NCBI GenBank assembly: GCA_046153875.1 | Contig: JBJXFE010000042.1 | Location: 1-64,000 of the forward strand | Direction: 5' to 3' | From: JBJXFE01 sp046153875 | GTDB lineage: Bacteria; Planctomycetota; Phycisphaerae; Phycisphaerales; UBA1924 | Length of the DNA stretch: 64,000 nucleotides | Shown here: positions 37,301 to 45,262 of the stretch, one piece after another | Numbering within the stretch: the stretch's first letter is position 1 | Layout: every line of letters begins with the position of its first letter | Notes under the pieces: model-generated | What the model was told of the DNA's origin: nothing | The model's input: only the letters and a program-made list of their open reading frames with translations | Database searches by the model: none | Made by a program: the position numbers and the translations under genes

Positions 37301-37689
37301 TCGCCCACCAGTTCGCGCAGCAGCCGCTTGCGCCGCGCCGAATCCAGCAGCACCTGGCGCGCCGGCAGGTCGATCATGTCGCCGTACCGCCGGATCAGCC
37401 GGTCCCCGAACCCGTGGATCGTCCCCGCGTACATCCGGTCCGCCGCGTCCGCGCCGATCGACGCCGCCAGACGCCCCCGCAGCTCCGCCGCCGACTTGTT
37501 CGTGAAGGTGATCGCCGCCACCGAGCGCGGGTCCGCCCCGTCGCGGATGATCCGCTCCACCCGGTGCACGATGACGCGCGTCTTGCCCGTGCCGGGCCCC
37601 GCCAGGACGATCAGCGGACCATCGGCGTGGTCCACGGCCTTCTGCTGGGCCGCGTTGAGCTTCTCGGGGGCCGCCGATCCCTCCGCCAT
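34363..37689 (-). CDS. UvrD/Rep-type helicase with C-terminal nuclease domain
   Basis: An 1108-residue superfamily 1A helicase. ATG 37689 starts MAEGSAAPEKLNAAQQKAV, the usual Q-motif region; Walker A AGPGTGKT is at 30-37, Walker B DEFQDVD near 235, GDDDQSIYGFRGA at about 270, and motifs V/VI include LLTAYKAKGLEFDTVFVL and VFYVACTRAERRL. Residues about 860-1090 form a PD-(D/E)XK nuclease (TAIMDYTKCPRCFYLKHEF, GFEAKLDRLD, LIIDYKTG, LQLGVYALALRH), as in AddA/RecB-type fusions. CPRC near 880 plus KCGGLC at the end might make an iron-sulphur site as in AddB, but the spacing is unusual. It probably works in recombination or repair, without a visible AddB partner. Confidence 0.92.
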   Translation of the reverse strand: MAEGSAAPEKLNAAQQKAVDHADGPLIVLAGPGTGKTRVIVHRVERIIRDGADPRSVAAITFTNKSAAELRGRLAASIGADAADRMYAGTIHGFGDRLIRRYGDMIDLPARQVLLDSARRKRLLRELVGEHNLYADLVAVGRGAIVADAATTIERCQNWCVFPARAQEFAADWVASVRGDVPGLDAGALAAERVRAARFAEHARLYGLFDAACRERGWYSYGDMVLLAVRVLGESALAATLARDEVRHVVVDEFQDVDRGQIELLRLLCPPERKPDLCVVGDDDQSIYGFRGADDRAFARFADIWTEHRTIPLEWNYRSEAPIIAAANAVMARADVRFAPDKVVAPPPERQGSRPPPGSVVEVVEYRELDEEGDAVAAMILADRRRNPGRPWSSYAVIGRIYKDLDRVAGALAVEGVPARLARGASVLDDRGVQDLHQWIDVLSEPDSAYATLWLLSRPPFDVPVEEAARWARLHRAESSRHEAGEDGREAPGSFIAWLGRRAAADARVARFLGVHAELAEAAAKLPAYEAALRVVRAGQLAHAELLPARERSLRIGRLADALGFIRERSALLDAPGDLRAFRSYFADLDEKEQGVSTDDTDRFAEADPDAETPDAVTLLTAYKAKGLEFDTVFVLRVFPQFGFPWTRGDDDVELPDGLTDRAGDERPLKARRLAEERRVFYVACTRAERRLVMLAKESKSRSSSTHFVHELVRDGPAPAGLVKRTADDVYAAAREAGVELSGQARLGGEGPTLSDRRAMIEHQQTRARRAAAEALDSIDRPGVSAADLDAAGGRLRSAAARLAMTAQLGGGAPPPAWIAAEGLGEESRDFAARLAAEGEQHSSRPDAVLRPLAAPLKLSYTAIMDYTKCPRCFYLKHEFNLKEGADRGVQLGQVAHVVLHRFYQSWLRAQEEGRATPGKADLLGLGRKEFFRALAPGEAAPPGMLDKLLGQLALTHDRLHDARAEIEDLELAIKFSYEHAGVSHGFEAKLDRLDRLPGEGGHLIIDYKTGQATKEKREPPKDDLQLGVYALALRHHQGIALSDRTTPARGAAEYWLLATGERGRIDLAAIKYDKIRATIGGAIDGMLAGRFDRGEKCGGLCDILGPG

Positions 37690-37744
37690 GGGCACAGTGT
37701 ACGGCCCGCGCGCCCTCACCCCATCCCAACCGTCCTCAGTCTCC

Positions 37745-37797
37745 CACCCACTGTTCCGCAGTCTCGCTGTCTCGCTGTCTCGCTGCCCCGTTACTTC
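37745..37797. repeat. Short CAGCGAGA-type tandem repeat, second copy
   Basis: On the minus strand CAGCGAGACAGCGAGACAGC repeats an 8-base unit three to four times, followed by a GTGGGTGG element, as in the block at 12900-12955. It lies between rsmD and the helicase gene. Confidence 0.5.
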
Positions 37798-38390
37798 GCC
37801 CGCGCGTAAAAATGAACCGCCATCGACCCGTAGACATGCGTCTCGGGCCCGACGGCGCCCGCGACGCCCAACTCCACGGGCTTGGCTTCTTCGCTCGGCG
37901 TCGTGTGCGTGAAGGGCCAGGGCGTGCGGATCAGCAGGAACCCGTCGTCGGCCAGGCACTCGGCCAGGCGCGACGCGTGATCGCGCACGCGCCCCCACCC
38001 CACCGGTTCGTTCACGAGCGGGTACGGCGGGTCAAGGAACACGACCGTACACGGGCGCGGGCAGCGGGCCAGCGCCCCCGCCCCCAGCGCGTCACCCGTC
38101 ACCACCTCGCACCGGTCCTCGGCCTTGAGCGCCGCCACGTTCGCCCGGAGCATCTCCGAAACGCCCCGGTCCTTCTCGATGAACACGCAACGGGCCGCGC
38201 CCCGGCTCACCGCCTCCAGCCCGATGGCGCCCGATCCCGCGAACGCGTCGAACCACGCCGCGCCCTCGCAATGCCCGCGCAGCTGCGAGAACACCGATTC
38301 CTTGACGCGATCGGTGATCGGGCGCACCGCCCAGTCCTCGGGGGGCGAGAGCAGCCGGCGCGACTTGAACTCGCCCGCGATGATCCGCAT
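37791..38390 (-). CDS. rsmD: 16S rRNA (guanine966-N2)-methyltransferase
   Basis: A 199-residue Rossmann-fold methyltransferase. ATG 38390 begins MRIIAGEFKSRRL, the normal RsmD start; a longer frame upstream is not family-like. The N-terminal clamp has RPITDRVKESVFSQL; SAM is bound at FDAFAGSGAIGLEAVSRGA and catalysis uses the NPPF-like FLDPPYPL (about 110-117). The last 60 residues are less typical than elsewhere in the family and carry an acidic-aromatic extension. Its coding end touches the CAGCGAGA repeat block. Runs in line with the helicase gene. Confidence 0.92.
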   Translation of the reverse strand: MRIIAGEFKSRRLLSPPEDWAVRPITDRVKESVFSQLRGHCEGAAWFDAFAGSGAIGLEAVSRGAARCVFIEKDRGVSEMLRANVAALKAEDRCEVVTGDALGAGALARCPRPCTVVFLDPPYPLVNEPVGWGRVRDHASRLAECLADDGFLLIRTPWPFTHTTPSEEAKPVELGVAGAVGPETHVYGSMAVHFYARAK

Positions 38391-38459
38391 GGCCAGAGCA
38401 GAGCCCGCCCCGATCGTCAGGTCAAGTCGCCCGCGGCCCGACGCCGCCACGGGCCCCGC

Positions 38460-39101
38460 TCAGCACGCCAGCGCGTCGATGGAAACCCGCCGCACCGGCG
38501 GCCGCTCAAGGCCCGTCACCACCCGCCAGAACGGGTCGCCCATCTCGTCGTCGAACCAGCAGCGGAACTGGCCGTCCTCGTACCGCGCGTACGAGTCGAG
38601 CAGCGGCCCCCCCACGAACGCCACGCGGTGGAGCAGCAGGCGGTCGTCGCTCGCGTACTCCGCCTCGGCGGCGACGCCCGCGAGCGCATCCACCAGCCGC
38701 CCGAAGAGCACCGGGTCCGCCCGCAGCAGGAAGTCCGCGTCGTGCCAGAGGTAGAACCGATGCTTGATCGGCGTCAGCCCACGCGCCCCGTCACGCGACC
38801 GCAAGAGCGCCGTGACCCCGCGAGACCCGTCGATCCGCCGCTCGGGACGCTCCCCGGGGAACAACCGCTCGAGCTGGCTACAGAACGACTCCAGGTCGCC
38901 GATGTACCGCCCCTGGAGCGTCATCACCTCCGCGTGCCCCAGCCCGAGCAGGAACCGCTCGAGCGTGCTCGCAAAGGACGCGCGATGCCGCGGCACGTCC
39001 GACGACGCGACGAGGTGGTTCTCGTCCAGCAACTGCACCACGCCCGGCGGCCAGGCGACCTCCGGCGCGAACCATCCGCTGAATCGAGTGAGCGCGCTCA
39101 T
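38460..39101 (-). CDS. Conserved-looking protein, unknown
   Basis: A 213-residue soluble protein with no signal or membrane helix and normal codon use for the window. It has short conserved-looking blocks: TRFSGWFAPEVAWPPGVV, YIGDLESFCSQLERLFPG, IKHRFYLWHDADFLLRADP and GQFRCWFDDEMGDPFWRVV. The composition, rich in Phe, Trp, Arg and Asp, resembles barstar-like or small regulatory alpha/beta folds, but I do not recognise a family. It ends 69 bases before rsmD on the same strand, so they may be co-transcribed. Function not inferred. Confidence 0.7.
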   Translation of the reverse strand: MSALTRFSGWFAPEVAWPPGVVQLLDENHLVASSDVPRHRASFASTLERFLLGLGHAEVMTLQGRYIGDLESFCSQLERLFPGERPERRIDGSRGVTALLRSRDGARGLTPIKHRFYLWHDADFLLRADPVLFGRLVDALAGVAAEAEYASDDRLLLHRVAFVGGPLLDSYARYEDGQFRCWFDDEMGDPFWRVVTGLERPPVRRVSIDALAC

Positions 39102-39580
39102 ATACCCGTCCGGTCCTTCCTGACCCCGGCCATGCCACCGACCGAAACGAGCCTCCGCAAAGAGCCCGCCCCGGCATCGACGGGTACCCCCGAACCCGCT
39201 GTCCCGTGGAAAGGTGCCTCAAGCTTCGCTCTCGGACCAGCTTTTTGCACGCTTGATCGTTGAAACTCCGCCAGTCCCGGCAGGACACCGCCCCCGTGTA
39301 CGAACCCGACCCGATCGCGGGTGTTGTGGATTGCGCGTTCGTGGGCCACCGGTCCCTCCAGATGACACGCCCTTCTGGAGTCAACCGACAGGCGCGCAGC
39401 GCCGCGTCCGCCATGCCCCCCCCCTCATGGGGCTCGCGCGCCGCGAGGACGCGGCGCGGATTGATCGAGGCGGTGGGTGGACAGCGGTGAGCTATGACCG
39501 GCGCGTCGGCCCGCACCGGCGACGCACAGGCGCCCACTTTTTCCACGAAGCCTCATGATCGGGATGATCGGGGCGGCGCG
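39102..39580. other. Gene-free stretch
   Basis: Frames of up to about 114 codons exist here on both strands but none has a binding site, a domain or normal composition, and they overlap one another. A run of nine or ten C lies near 39418, followed by small GC palindromes. I see no RNA gene or promoter I can defend. Confidence 0.4.
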
Positions 39581-40258
39581 TCACGGACGCGTCACGCCCG
39601 CTGGCCCATTCCGCACGGCCCCCGAAGGGGGCAGCGCCCGCTCGATCGACGACGCCAGACGACGGGCGAGCCGATCGTCCCTCGCCATCGGCACGGCGTA
39701 CTGAGGCGACATCCCGCGCTGCACGATCTCCGGGTCGAGACTCGTCGAGCTGAGCCGGATCGAGGAGGTCTCGACCCTCCAACCCGGGCGTCGAATGCGG
39801 TCGATGGTCACGCTCACCGTGCAGCGTGTCGCCACGCCGCCCGCGCGCAGGTCCGCCGGCACGGCCCCGCCCGCGCCCTCCGCTCCGGCGGGCTCGAACG
39901 TCACGCGCACACGTCGGTAGTGCCGGTTGAGCAGGTCCTCGAACTCCTGGCCCAGGCTGCTCTGCTCGCCATCCCACGGGGTGGCGAGCCCGGACGTCGG
40001 CTTGGGCACCGTCGTGATGACCCCGGCGCGGGCGTCCACACGGTCGAGCTCGAAGCTCGCATCGACCAGCGCGCCCTTCGCCGCCGCGAACGCCGCCGCG
40101 AACTCCGCCGCGGGCACGTCGAACGCAGGGCCGGTGCCGCGCGCCCCGGAACACCCGGGGAGCACGGCGCACGCGATCCCGATCGCCGCCACGGCCAACA
40201 GGCCACGGGAGTGAACGTAACGCTCTCCAAGGGCGCGACGGCTCATCGGGTCCATCAT
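39581..40258 (-). CDS. Lipoprotein, unknown
   Basis: A 225-residue protein with a signal peptide and lipobox VLPGC, so the Cys near residue 36 would be lipidated. Three Met codons at 1, 2 and 5 make the exact start uncertain. The mature part has an alpha/beta pattern: FAAAFAAAKGALVDASFELD and RRVRVTFEPAG, then CTVSVTIDRIRRPGWRVETS, resembling small periplasmic lipoproteins of the DUF4136/LPS-assembly style, but I cannot name the family. It lies 28 bases after the PLP decarboxylase gene on the same strand and is probably co-transcribed with it. Confidence 0.7.
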   Translation of the reverse strand: MMDPMSRRALGERYVHSRGLLAVAAIGIACAVLPGCSGARGTGPAFDVPAAEFAAAFAAAKGALVDASFELDRVDARAGVITTVPKPTSGLATPWDGEQSSLGQEFEDLLNRHYRRVRVTFEPAGAEGAGGAVPADLRAGGVATRCTVSVTIDRIRRPGWRVETSSIRLSSTSLDPEIVQRGMSPQYAVPMARDDRLARRLASSIERALPPSGAVRNGPAGVTRP

Positions 40259-40286
40259 ACCTGCGCGCGACCCGCGTGCGCCACGT

Positions 40287-41948
40287 CTACGCGCCCGCCG
40301 GAAGACGCGACGCCAGACCGCCGATCAGGTCCCACGCCGCGCGGACGTGCCGTTCCTCCGTCGCCGTCGCGCCGATCGCCATCCGCAGGACGTACCGCCC
40401 CGCGAGCGTCGTGTGGGAAAGGTGGGCGCGCCCGGAGGCGTTGATCGCCTCCAGCAGGGCGCGGTTCCGTCCGTCCGCCCGCGAACCCTCGCCCCGCAGC
40501 CGGAAGCAGACCAGGTTCACGGTCCGCCGGGCGGCCACCTCGAACCGCTCGTCGGCGCGAACCCACGACTCGAACAGGGTTGCGAGCCGCACGTGCTCGC
40601 GGATGTGCGCCCGCAGCCCCTCGACGCCGTAGTGCCGGATCACCAGCCAGAGCTTCAGCGCCCGGAACCGTCGCCCCAGCGGCACCTGCCAGTCGCGGTA
40701 GTCGATCACCTCTCCCGACTGGCTCGCGGCGTTCCGCAGGTATTCGGGCGTCACGCTGAGGGCGCCCGTCAGGGCCGCGCGGTCGCGCGTGAAGAAACAG
40801 TCGCAGTCGAAGTTCGTCAGCAGCCACTTGTGCGGGTTGAAACACACCGAGTCGGCCCGCTCGACGCCGCTCAACATCCAGCGGAACTCCGGGCACACGC
40901 ACGCGCACCCGCTGTGCGCCGCGTCGATGTGAAGCCAGGGACGAACGGACGAAGGGCCCGAGGGATCGTCGAGCGACGCCATCACCTCCGCGATGCTGCC
41001 CACCGGGTCCACCGCCGTGCTCGACGTCGTCCCCACCGTCGCGCACACGAAGAACGGCGTGCGCCCCGCGGCCCGGTCCTCGCGCATCGCGGCCGCGAGC
41101 AGGTCGGGGCGCATCGCGTGCTCCGCGTCCGTCTCGATGAGCCGCAGGTGCGCGCGATCCTCCGGCCCGCGCGCCAACCCGGCGATCATCGCCGCCTTGA
41201 CCACCGACGAGTGTGCCTGCGTGCTGGCGTACGCGACGAGGTGACGCGCCCTTTGTGCCACCGACAACGCCGCTCCCGACTCTTCTCCTTCCCCTTCCAC
41301 TCCTACCCCGGCGTTGTCGGTGCGACGCTCGATCCGCCCTCGCGCCGCGGGCATCGCGATCAGCGTGCTCTCGCTGGCCGTCCCCTGGATGACGCCCCCG
41401 CCGTTCGCGCTGGTCGATCGAAACGTGTCGGGCAGACCGACCATCTCCGCCATCCAGTCCAACACCCGCGTCTCGAGCTCGGTTGCCGCGGGGCTCGTCG
41501 CCCAGAGCATCCCGTTCACGTTCAGCCCGGCGGAGAGAAACTCGCCGAGGATGGCGGGGAACGACGCGTTGCACGGGAAGTACGCGAAGAAGTTCGGCGA
41601 CTGCCAATGCGTGAGCCCGGGCACGATGATCCGCTCAAGGTCGCCCAAGACCTCGTCCCAGGAGTCACTTCCGGACGCCGAGGCTGAGCGCAGCGAAGCC
41701 TCGGGTGCCTCAACCCCACGAGCCCGCTCGCGCGAGAAACCCGAGCCTTCACTCGCCGACTCGCTCGGGCTCGGCGTCCGGAATCCATGCTCCGGTGGAC
41801 GCTCCGGCAGCATCGCCGCGACATCCCCCGGCGCGACCCGCGCCAGCACGGGCAGCGACTCCACGCGCTCCCAGTAGTCCGCGACCCAGTCCACCATGCG
41901 CTTGCCCAGCGCACGGAACTCGTCGGGTGTCATGTGCGGAGCGGTCAT
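40287..41948 (-). CDS. PLP-dependent group II decarboxylase with palindromic inserts
   Basis: A 553-residue fold-type I enzyme of the aromatic-L-amino-acid/tyrosine decarboxylase group. MTPDEFRALGKRMVDW is the usual N-terminus; LTHWQSPNFFAYFP and STSANGGGVIQGTASES follow, with the catalytic loop LHIDAAHSGCACVCPEFRW and the PLP lysine in FNPHKWLLTNFDC. The protein is longer than its 480-residue relatives by two low-complexity inserts, one near 60-97 (Ser/Glu/Arg rich) and one near 210-232 (Gly/Glu rich). Each insert matches a palindromic DNA segment (41670-41782 and 41259-41322) and keeps the frame. Neither falls in the core motifs. The amine product cannot be inferred. Confidence 0.9.
   Translation of the reverse strand: MTAPHMTPDEFRALGKRMVDWVADYWERVESLPVLARVAPGDVAAMLPERPPEHGFRTPSPSESASEGSGFSRERARGVEAPEASLRSASASGSDSWDEVLGDLERIIVPGLTHWQSPNFFAYFPCNASFPAILGEFLSAGLNVNGMLWATSPAATELETRVLDWMAEMVGLPDTFRSTSANGGGVIQGTASESTLIAMPAARGRIERRTDNAGVGVEGEGEESGAALSVAQRARHLVAYASTQAHSSVVKAAMIAGLARGPEDRAHLRLIETDAEHAMRPDLLAAAMREDRAAGRTPFFVCATVGTTSSTAVDPVGSIAEVMASLDDPSGPSSVRPWLHIDAAHSGCACVCPEFRWMLSGVERADSVCFNPHKWLLTNFDCDCFFTRDRAALTGALSVTPEYLRNAASQSGEVIDYRDWQVPLGRRFRALKLWLVIRHYGVEGLRAHIREHVRLATLFESWVRADERFEVAARRTVNLVCFRLRGEGSRADGRNRALLEAINASGRAHLSHTTLAGRYVLRMAIGATATEERHVRAAWDLIGGLASRLPAGA
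41259..41322. repeat. Palindromic insert 2 inside the decarboxylase gene
   Basis: CACCGACAACGCCG at 41259-41272 and CGGCGTTGTCGGTG at 41309-41322 are perfect 14-bp inverted repeats flanking a 36-base polypyrimidine spacer. The whole lies in frame within the coding sequence and encodes the Gly/Glu-rich insert near residue 210-230. Confidence 0.85.
41670..41782. repeat. Palindromic insert 1 inside the decarboxylase gene
   Basis: TCCGGACGCCGAG at 41670-41682 and CTCGGCGTCCGGA at 41770-41782 are perfect 13-bp inverted repeats bounding a 113-base segment. Inside are more pairs, CCGAGGCT with AGCCTCGG (41678-41704) and the self-complementary CTCGCGCGAG. It carries no stop codon in the gene's frame. 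Confidence 0.88.
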
Positions 41949-41969
41949 TCCCGGCCTCTCTCGGCGCCC

Positions 41970-43730
41970 CTACTCCGGCAGCTTCTCCAGCTCCCGCTCC
42001 ACCCGCTCCAGCAGCCGCGACACCATCTCGGGCCCGAAATCGAACGTGAGCCCCGCCGCCGCGAACAGCTCCGGCAGCGGGCGCGACCCGCCCAGCGCCA
42101 AGGCCTTCTTGTACGCCGCGATCGCCGTCTTCTCGCCCTCCTCCAGCGACCGCACCCACAGCTGGATCGCCCCGAGCTGCGCGATCCCGTACTCGATGTA
42201 GTACAGCGGCACGCTGAACAGGTGCAACTGCCGCTGCCACGACTTCGTGCGGATGCCCTCCAGACCCGCCCACGAGACATCCGGGCCCAGCCGGCCGTCC
42301 AGGTCCAGCCACGCCGCGGTGCGCTCGGCGCGCGAGTGCTTCGGCGCGCCGTACACCCAGAGCTGGAACGCGTCGATCTGCGCGATCCACGGCAGCAGGC
42401 TCACGCTCTTCTCGATCTGCTGGCGCACCGCGCGGGCCCGGTCCCCCGCGTCGGGATAGAACGCGCCCCAGTACGGCGTCGTCAGCAGCTCCATGCTCAT
42501 GCTCGCCACCTCGGCGAACTCCGTGGGCGACCCGCGGTACGCCAGCAGCGGCTCATCGACGCACAGCATCGAGTGGAACGCGTGCCCCGCCTCGTGCACC
42601 ATCGTCTCCACGTCGCGGTGGAGCCCGGCCGCGTTCATGAAGATGAACGGGCGGCGGGCCCGGTCGCGCATCGCCTGGTACCCGCCCGGGGCCTTGCCCT
42701 TGCGCGTGTCCAGGTCCAGGCACGCCCCGCCCGCGGCCCCGTTCGCGTTCGATCCGTCGCCGAGCGTCGCGAGCATCGCCGCCAGCGAAGGATCGAGCCG
42801 CTCGAACGCCCGCACCGACTTGCGCATCAGCTCCGCGCCGCCCGTGAACGGGCGCAGCGGCGGGCGGCCCTTCGCGTCTACCGCCAGGTCCCACGGGCGC
42901 AGCGGCTCGCCGCGCGCCGCCAAGCCGAGGTCCGCCCGGCGCTTCGCGCCCAGCCGGCGCGCGAACGGCACGATCACCCGCTCGCACGCCGCGTGGAACG
43001 CCCGGCAGTGCTCGGGCCCGTAATCAAACCGGTGCTTAGCCTTGAAGGCGTACGGCACGAACCCCGCGAACCCCGCGTTCCTCGCCACGCGCTCGCGCAG
43101 CACGATCATCTCGTCGTAGATCGCGTCGAGCGCCTCCGCGTCCTTCAGGCGTCGCGCGGCCACCGCCCGCCACGCCGACTCGCGCACCGCCCGGTCCGTC
43201 GATTCCTGGTACCGCCCCATCATCGGCAGGGTCTGCTCGCGCCCGTCGAACTCCACCGTCATCGCGCCCGTGATCTGCTGGAACTTCTGGTCCAGCTTGG
43301 CCAGTTCCGTCTGGATCGGCACGTTCTCCGGGCGGAAGAGCTCGACCTCGGCCTTCGTCCCGCGCGTCAGCACGAGATACCGCCCACCCGGCCGCGACAC
43401 CAGCCCGAACCGTTCCGACATCGCCGCTTGCCGCTTGTCCAGCTCGAACTGCGCGGGCTTGAGCTTCGGCGGCACCGTCTCGATATACGCCGTCCACGCC
43501 CGCTGCGCCGCCTCGTCCTCCGTGTGGCACGTCATGTTGATGTGCAGGATCGTCTCGGACTCGGAGCACGCGGCCTCCAGCTCGCTGCGGTCCTTCAGCC
43601 AGCGCTCCAGGTCCTCGGCGCTGTTCACCGGGCGCTCCAGCAGCGCGGTGAAGTACGGAGCCGCGTTCTCCCAGCGGGCCGCGTCGAGTTCCGCGGGCAC
43701 GAAGTCGGTGGCGATCACGGGCATGAGCAT
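41970..43730 (-). CDS. M3 family oligoendopeptidase
   Basis: A 586-residue thermolysin-type metallopeptidase (M3B, PepF-like). The zinc motif HEAGHAFHSM is at about 378-387, and the family's third ligand region follows (TEFAEVASMSMELL). The N-terminal oligo-endopeptidase region has ERWLKDRSELEAAC and ETILHINMTCHT. There is no signal peptide, so it works in the cytoplasm on short peptides. Start MLMPVI is behind AAGGAC; MPVI one codon pair later is also possible. It precedes the PLP decarboxylase on the same strand, 21 bases away, and these may form one unit. Confidence 0.9.
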   Translation of the reverse strand: MLMPVIATDFVPAELDAARWENAAPYFTALLERPVNSAEDLERWLKDRSELEAACSESETILHINMTCHTEDEAAQRAWTAYIETVPPKLKPAQFELDKRQAAMSERFGLVSRPGGRYLVLTRGTKAEVELFRPENVPIQTELAKLDQKFQQITGAMTVEFDGREQTLPMMGRYQESTDRAVRESAWRAVAARRLKDAEALDAIYDEMIVLRERVARNAGFAGFVPYAFKAKHRFDYGPEHCRAFHAACERVIVPFARRLGAKRRADLGLAARGEPLRPWDLAVDAKGRPPLRPFTGGAELMRKSVRAFERLDPSLAAMLATLGDGSNANGAAGGACLDLDTRKGKAPGGYQAMRDRARRPFIFMNAAGLHRDVETMVHEAGHAFHSMLCVDEPLLAYRGSPTEFAEVASMSMELLTTPYWGAFYPDAGDRARAVRQQIEKSVSLLPWIAQIDAFQLWVYGAPKHSRAERTAAWLDLDGRLGPDVSWAGLEGIRTKSWQRQLHLFSVPLYYIEYGIAQLGAIQLWVRSLEEGEKTAIAAYKKALALGGSRPLPELFAAAGLTFDFGPEMVSRLLERVERELEKLPE

Positions 43731-43833
43731 TGGTCCTTATCCGGGCGTCGCCCCGCGGGGAGCGCCGATGGTAGCGGGAAGAGCCCGCGATCGAAGCCCG
43801 TCTCTCCGTCTCTACTTCTCCTCCCCTCGCCCC

Positions 43834-43868
43834 AAAGAAAGAGCCCCGCTCCTCGGGAGCGGGGCTCT
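43834..43868 (-). terminator. Rho-independent terminator
   Basis: AGAGCCCCGCTCC at 43840-43852 pairs perfectly with 43856-43868; on the minus strand the stem runs into TTTCTTT. It ends the exported ClpP-fold gene at 43895. Confidence 0.9.
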
Positions 43869-43894
43869 TGGTGTTCACGCGCCGCCGATCCGCC

Positions 43895-45175
43895 TCACCT
43901 CATCAGGTCGCGCAGCAGCTTGCGCTGCTCCTCGATCCACTCCCGGAACTGCGTGGGGAGCATCCCGATCATGATCGCCATGTTCTCGTTGTTGTCGACC
44001 ATCGCCTCGATCTTGTCGAGGTACTGGGTCGCCCGCCCGACGAACTTGGCGCGATCCTTGCGGTCCTGCATCCCCTGGGCCCGGGCCACGGCCGTCTGGT
44101 ACCCCTCGAAGTACCCCCTCAACTGCGTCTCGTCCTGGTGCGTCTTGTCGCGGAACTTGCGGACGTGGTCCTCGCCGCGGGAGATCGGCCAGCTCTCGCC
44201 GCGTTTCTCCGTCCCGGCCCACTCGACCTCCTGGTAGCCCATCAGTTTCGCCAGCTCCTCCTTCGTCGCGGCGATGCCCTTCGAGAACTTGCTCTCCATC
44301 GCGGTCTGGGCGTTGAACGTGAGGATCTGCCCCTCGGGGTTCAGGACGTGCTTGCCCGACAGGTCCTGGTAGTAGTGAACGTCGCCGTTGGCGTCGACGG
44401 TGTACGACAGCGGCTCCATGATCTGCATCGCGCGCATGATCTTGGGGTCGTACCCGCCGCGGGCTGAGATCTTCTCCATCAGGAACAGCACCTCCTCCAG
44501 GTCGCGGTCCTTCACCGCCACGAGCGCGCCCGACCACCCCGTGCACGCCCCGTAGTTGCCCTGGGGCATGAGGTAGATCTCCTCGATGCAGTGCGCGGTC
44601 ATCGCGGCCGCGGAGATCGCCGACTCGATCCACGCCACCGTCCGGAACTCGGGCTTGAACTCGTTGTGGATCACGTCGGAGAGCCGCTTGATCTCCAGCA
44701 GGAACCCGCCGCCCGAGTTGATCTTGAAGATGACGTCGGTGACGCCCTCCTCCTTCAGCATCGGGATCGCCTCGCGCAGCGACTCCGCCGTCATGTACAG
44801 GCCCACCATGTCCTTGTCCGGCTGCTCGCCCAGCGTGAGGATCGCCAGGCGCGGCACCCCCGCCATCCGCGGCTTCGCGGGCTCGCCGCCCTTCGCGTCC
44901 GACGCGGGGCGGGCCTTGTCGCCGGTCGGCGGCGCGCCCGCGTCGCGCTCGACGCGGTCCACCTGGGCGGGCAGGAACATCTGCTCCTGCTCCATCCCGC
45001 CGTACTTCACCTTGATCCACACGATCCCCTCGACCTCGCGGGTGATCGTTCCTTCGAGGACTCGCCCGTCCTTGAGGTGAACCTTGTCGCCGGCCCGCGC
45101 GGGCGTCACCAGCAGCACCGCCGCCAGGGCGATCGCCGCCCACACCCGCCCGATGGTCCATCGCTTCGTCGTCAT
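43895..45175 (-). CDS. Exported ClpP/NfeD-fold serine protease-like protein (A)
   Basis: A 426-residue exported protein, signal peptide ending near 28 (ARAGDK). KVHLKDGRVLEGTITRE at 30-47 is a small SH3-like strand pair also present in the next gene. From about 110 a ClpP/crotonase fold resembling the periplasmic protease part of NfeD-like proteins begins: RLAILTLGE, TDVIFKINSGGGFLLEI and WIESAISAAAMTAHCIEEIYLM, where Ser about 192 in the AISAAAM turn is the probable nucleophile. A helical tail follows. Substrate unknown. The paralog upstream (45263) has Gly at that Ser. It is followed by a strong terminator, so the pair forms an operon-like unit. Confidence 0.8.
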   Translation of the reverse strand: MTTKRWTIGRVWAAIALAAVLLVTPARAGDKVHLKDGRVLEGTITREVEGIVWIKVKYGGMEQEQMFLPAQVDRVERDAGAPPTGDKARPASDAKGGEPAKPRMAGVPRLAILTLGEQPDKDMVGLYMTAESLREAIPMLKEEGVTDVIFKINSGGGFLLEIKRLSDVIHNEFKPEFRTVAWIESAISAAAMTAHCIEEIYLMPQGNYGACTGWSGALVAVKDRDLEEVLFLMEKISARGGYDPKIMRAMQIMEPLSYTVDANGDVHYYQDLSGKHVLNPEGQILTFNAQTAMESKFSKGIAATKEELAKLMGYQEVEWAGTEKRGESWPISRGEDHVRKFRDKTHQDETQLRGYFEGYQTAVARAQGMQDRKDRAKFVGRATQYLDKIEAMVDNNENMAIMIGMLPTQFREWIEEQRKLLRDLMR

Positions 45176-45262
45176 GGTTCGTTCCTCTGCGTGATCCGTG
45201 TCGGGCCCCGACCGAGCGCCAACCGGGCACCAACCGAGCCCCCGTTCATCCGCGCCCCATCC

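Noticed and set aside
39098..39558. Overlapping frames of 83-114 codons in the 39.1-39.6 kb gap
   Set aside because: No binding site, no hydrophobic or conserved pattern, and they exclude one another.
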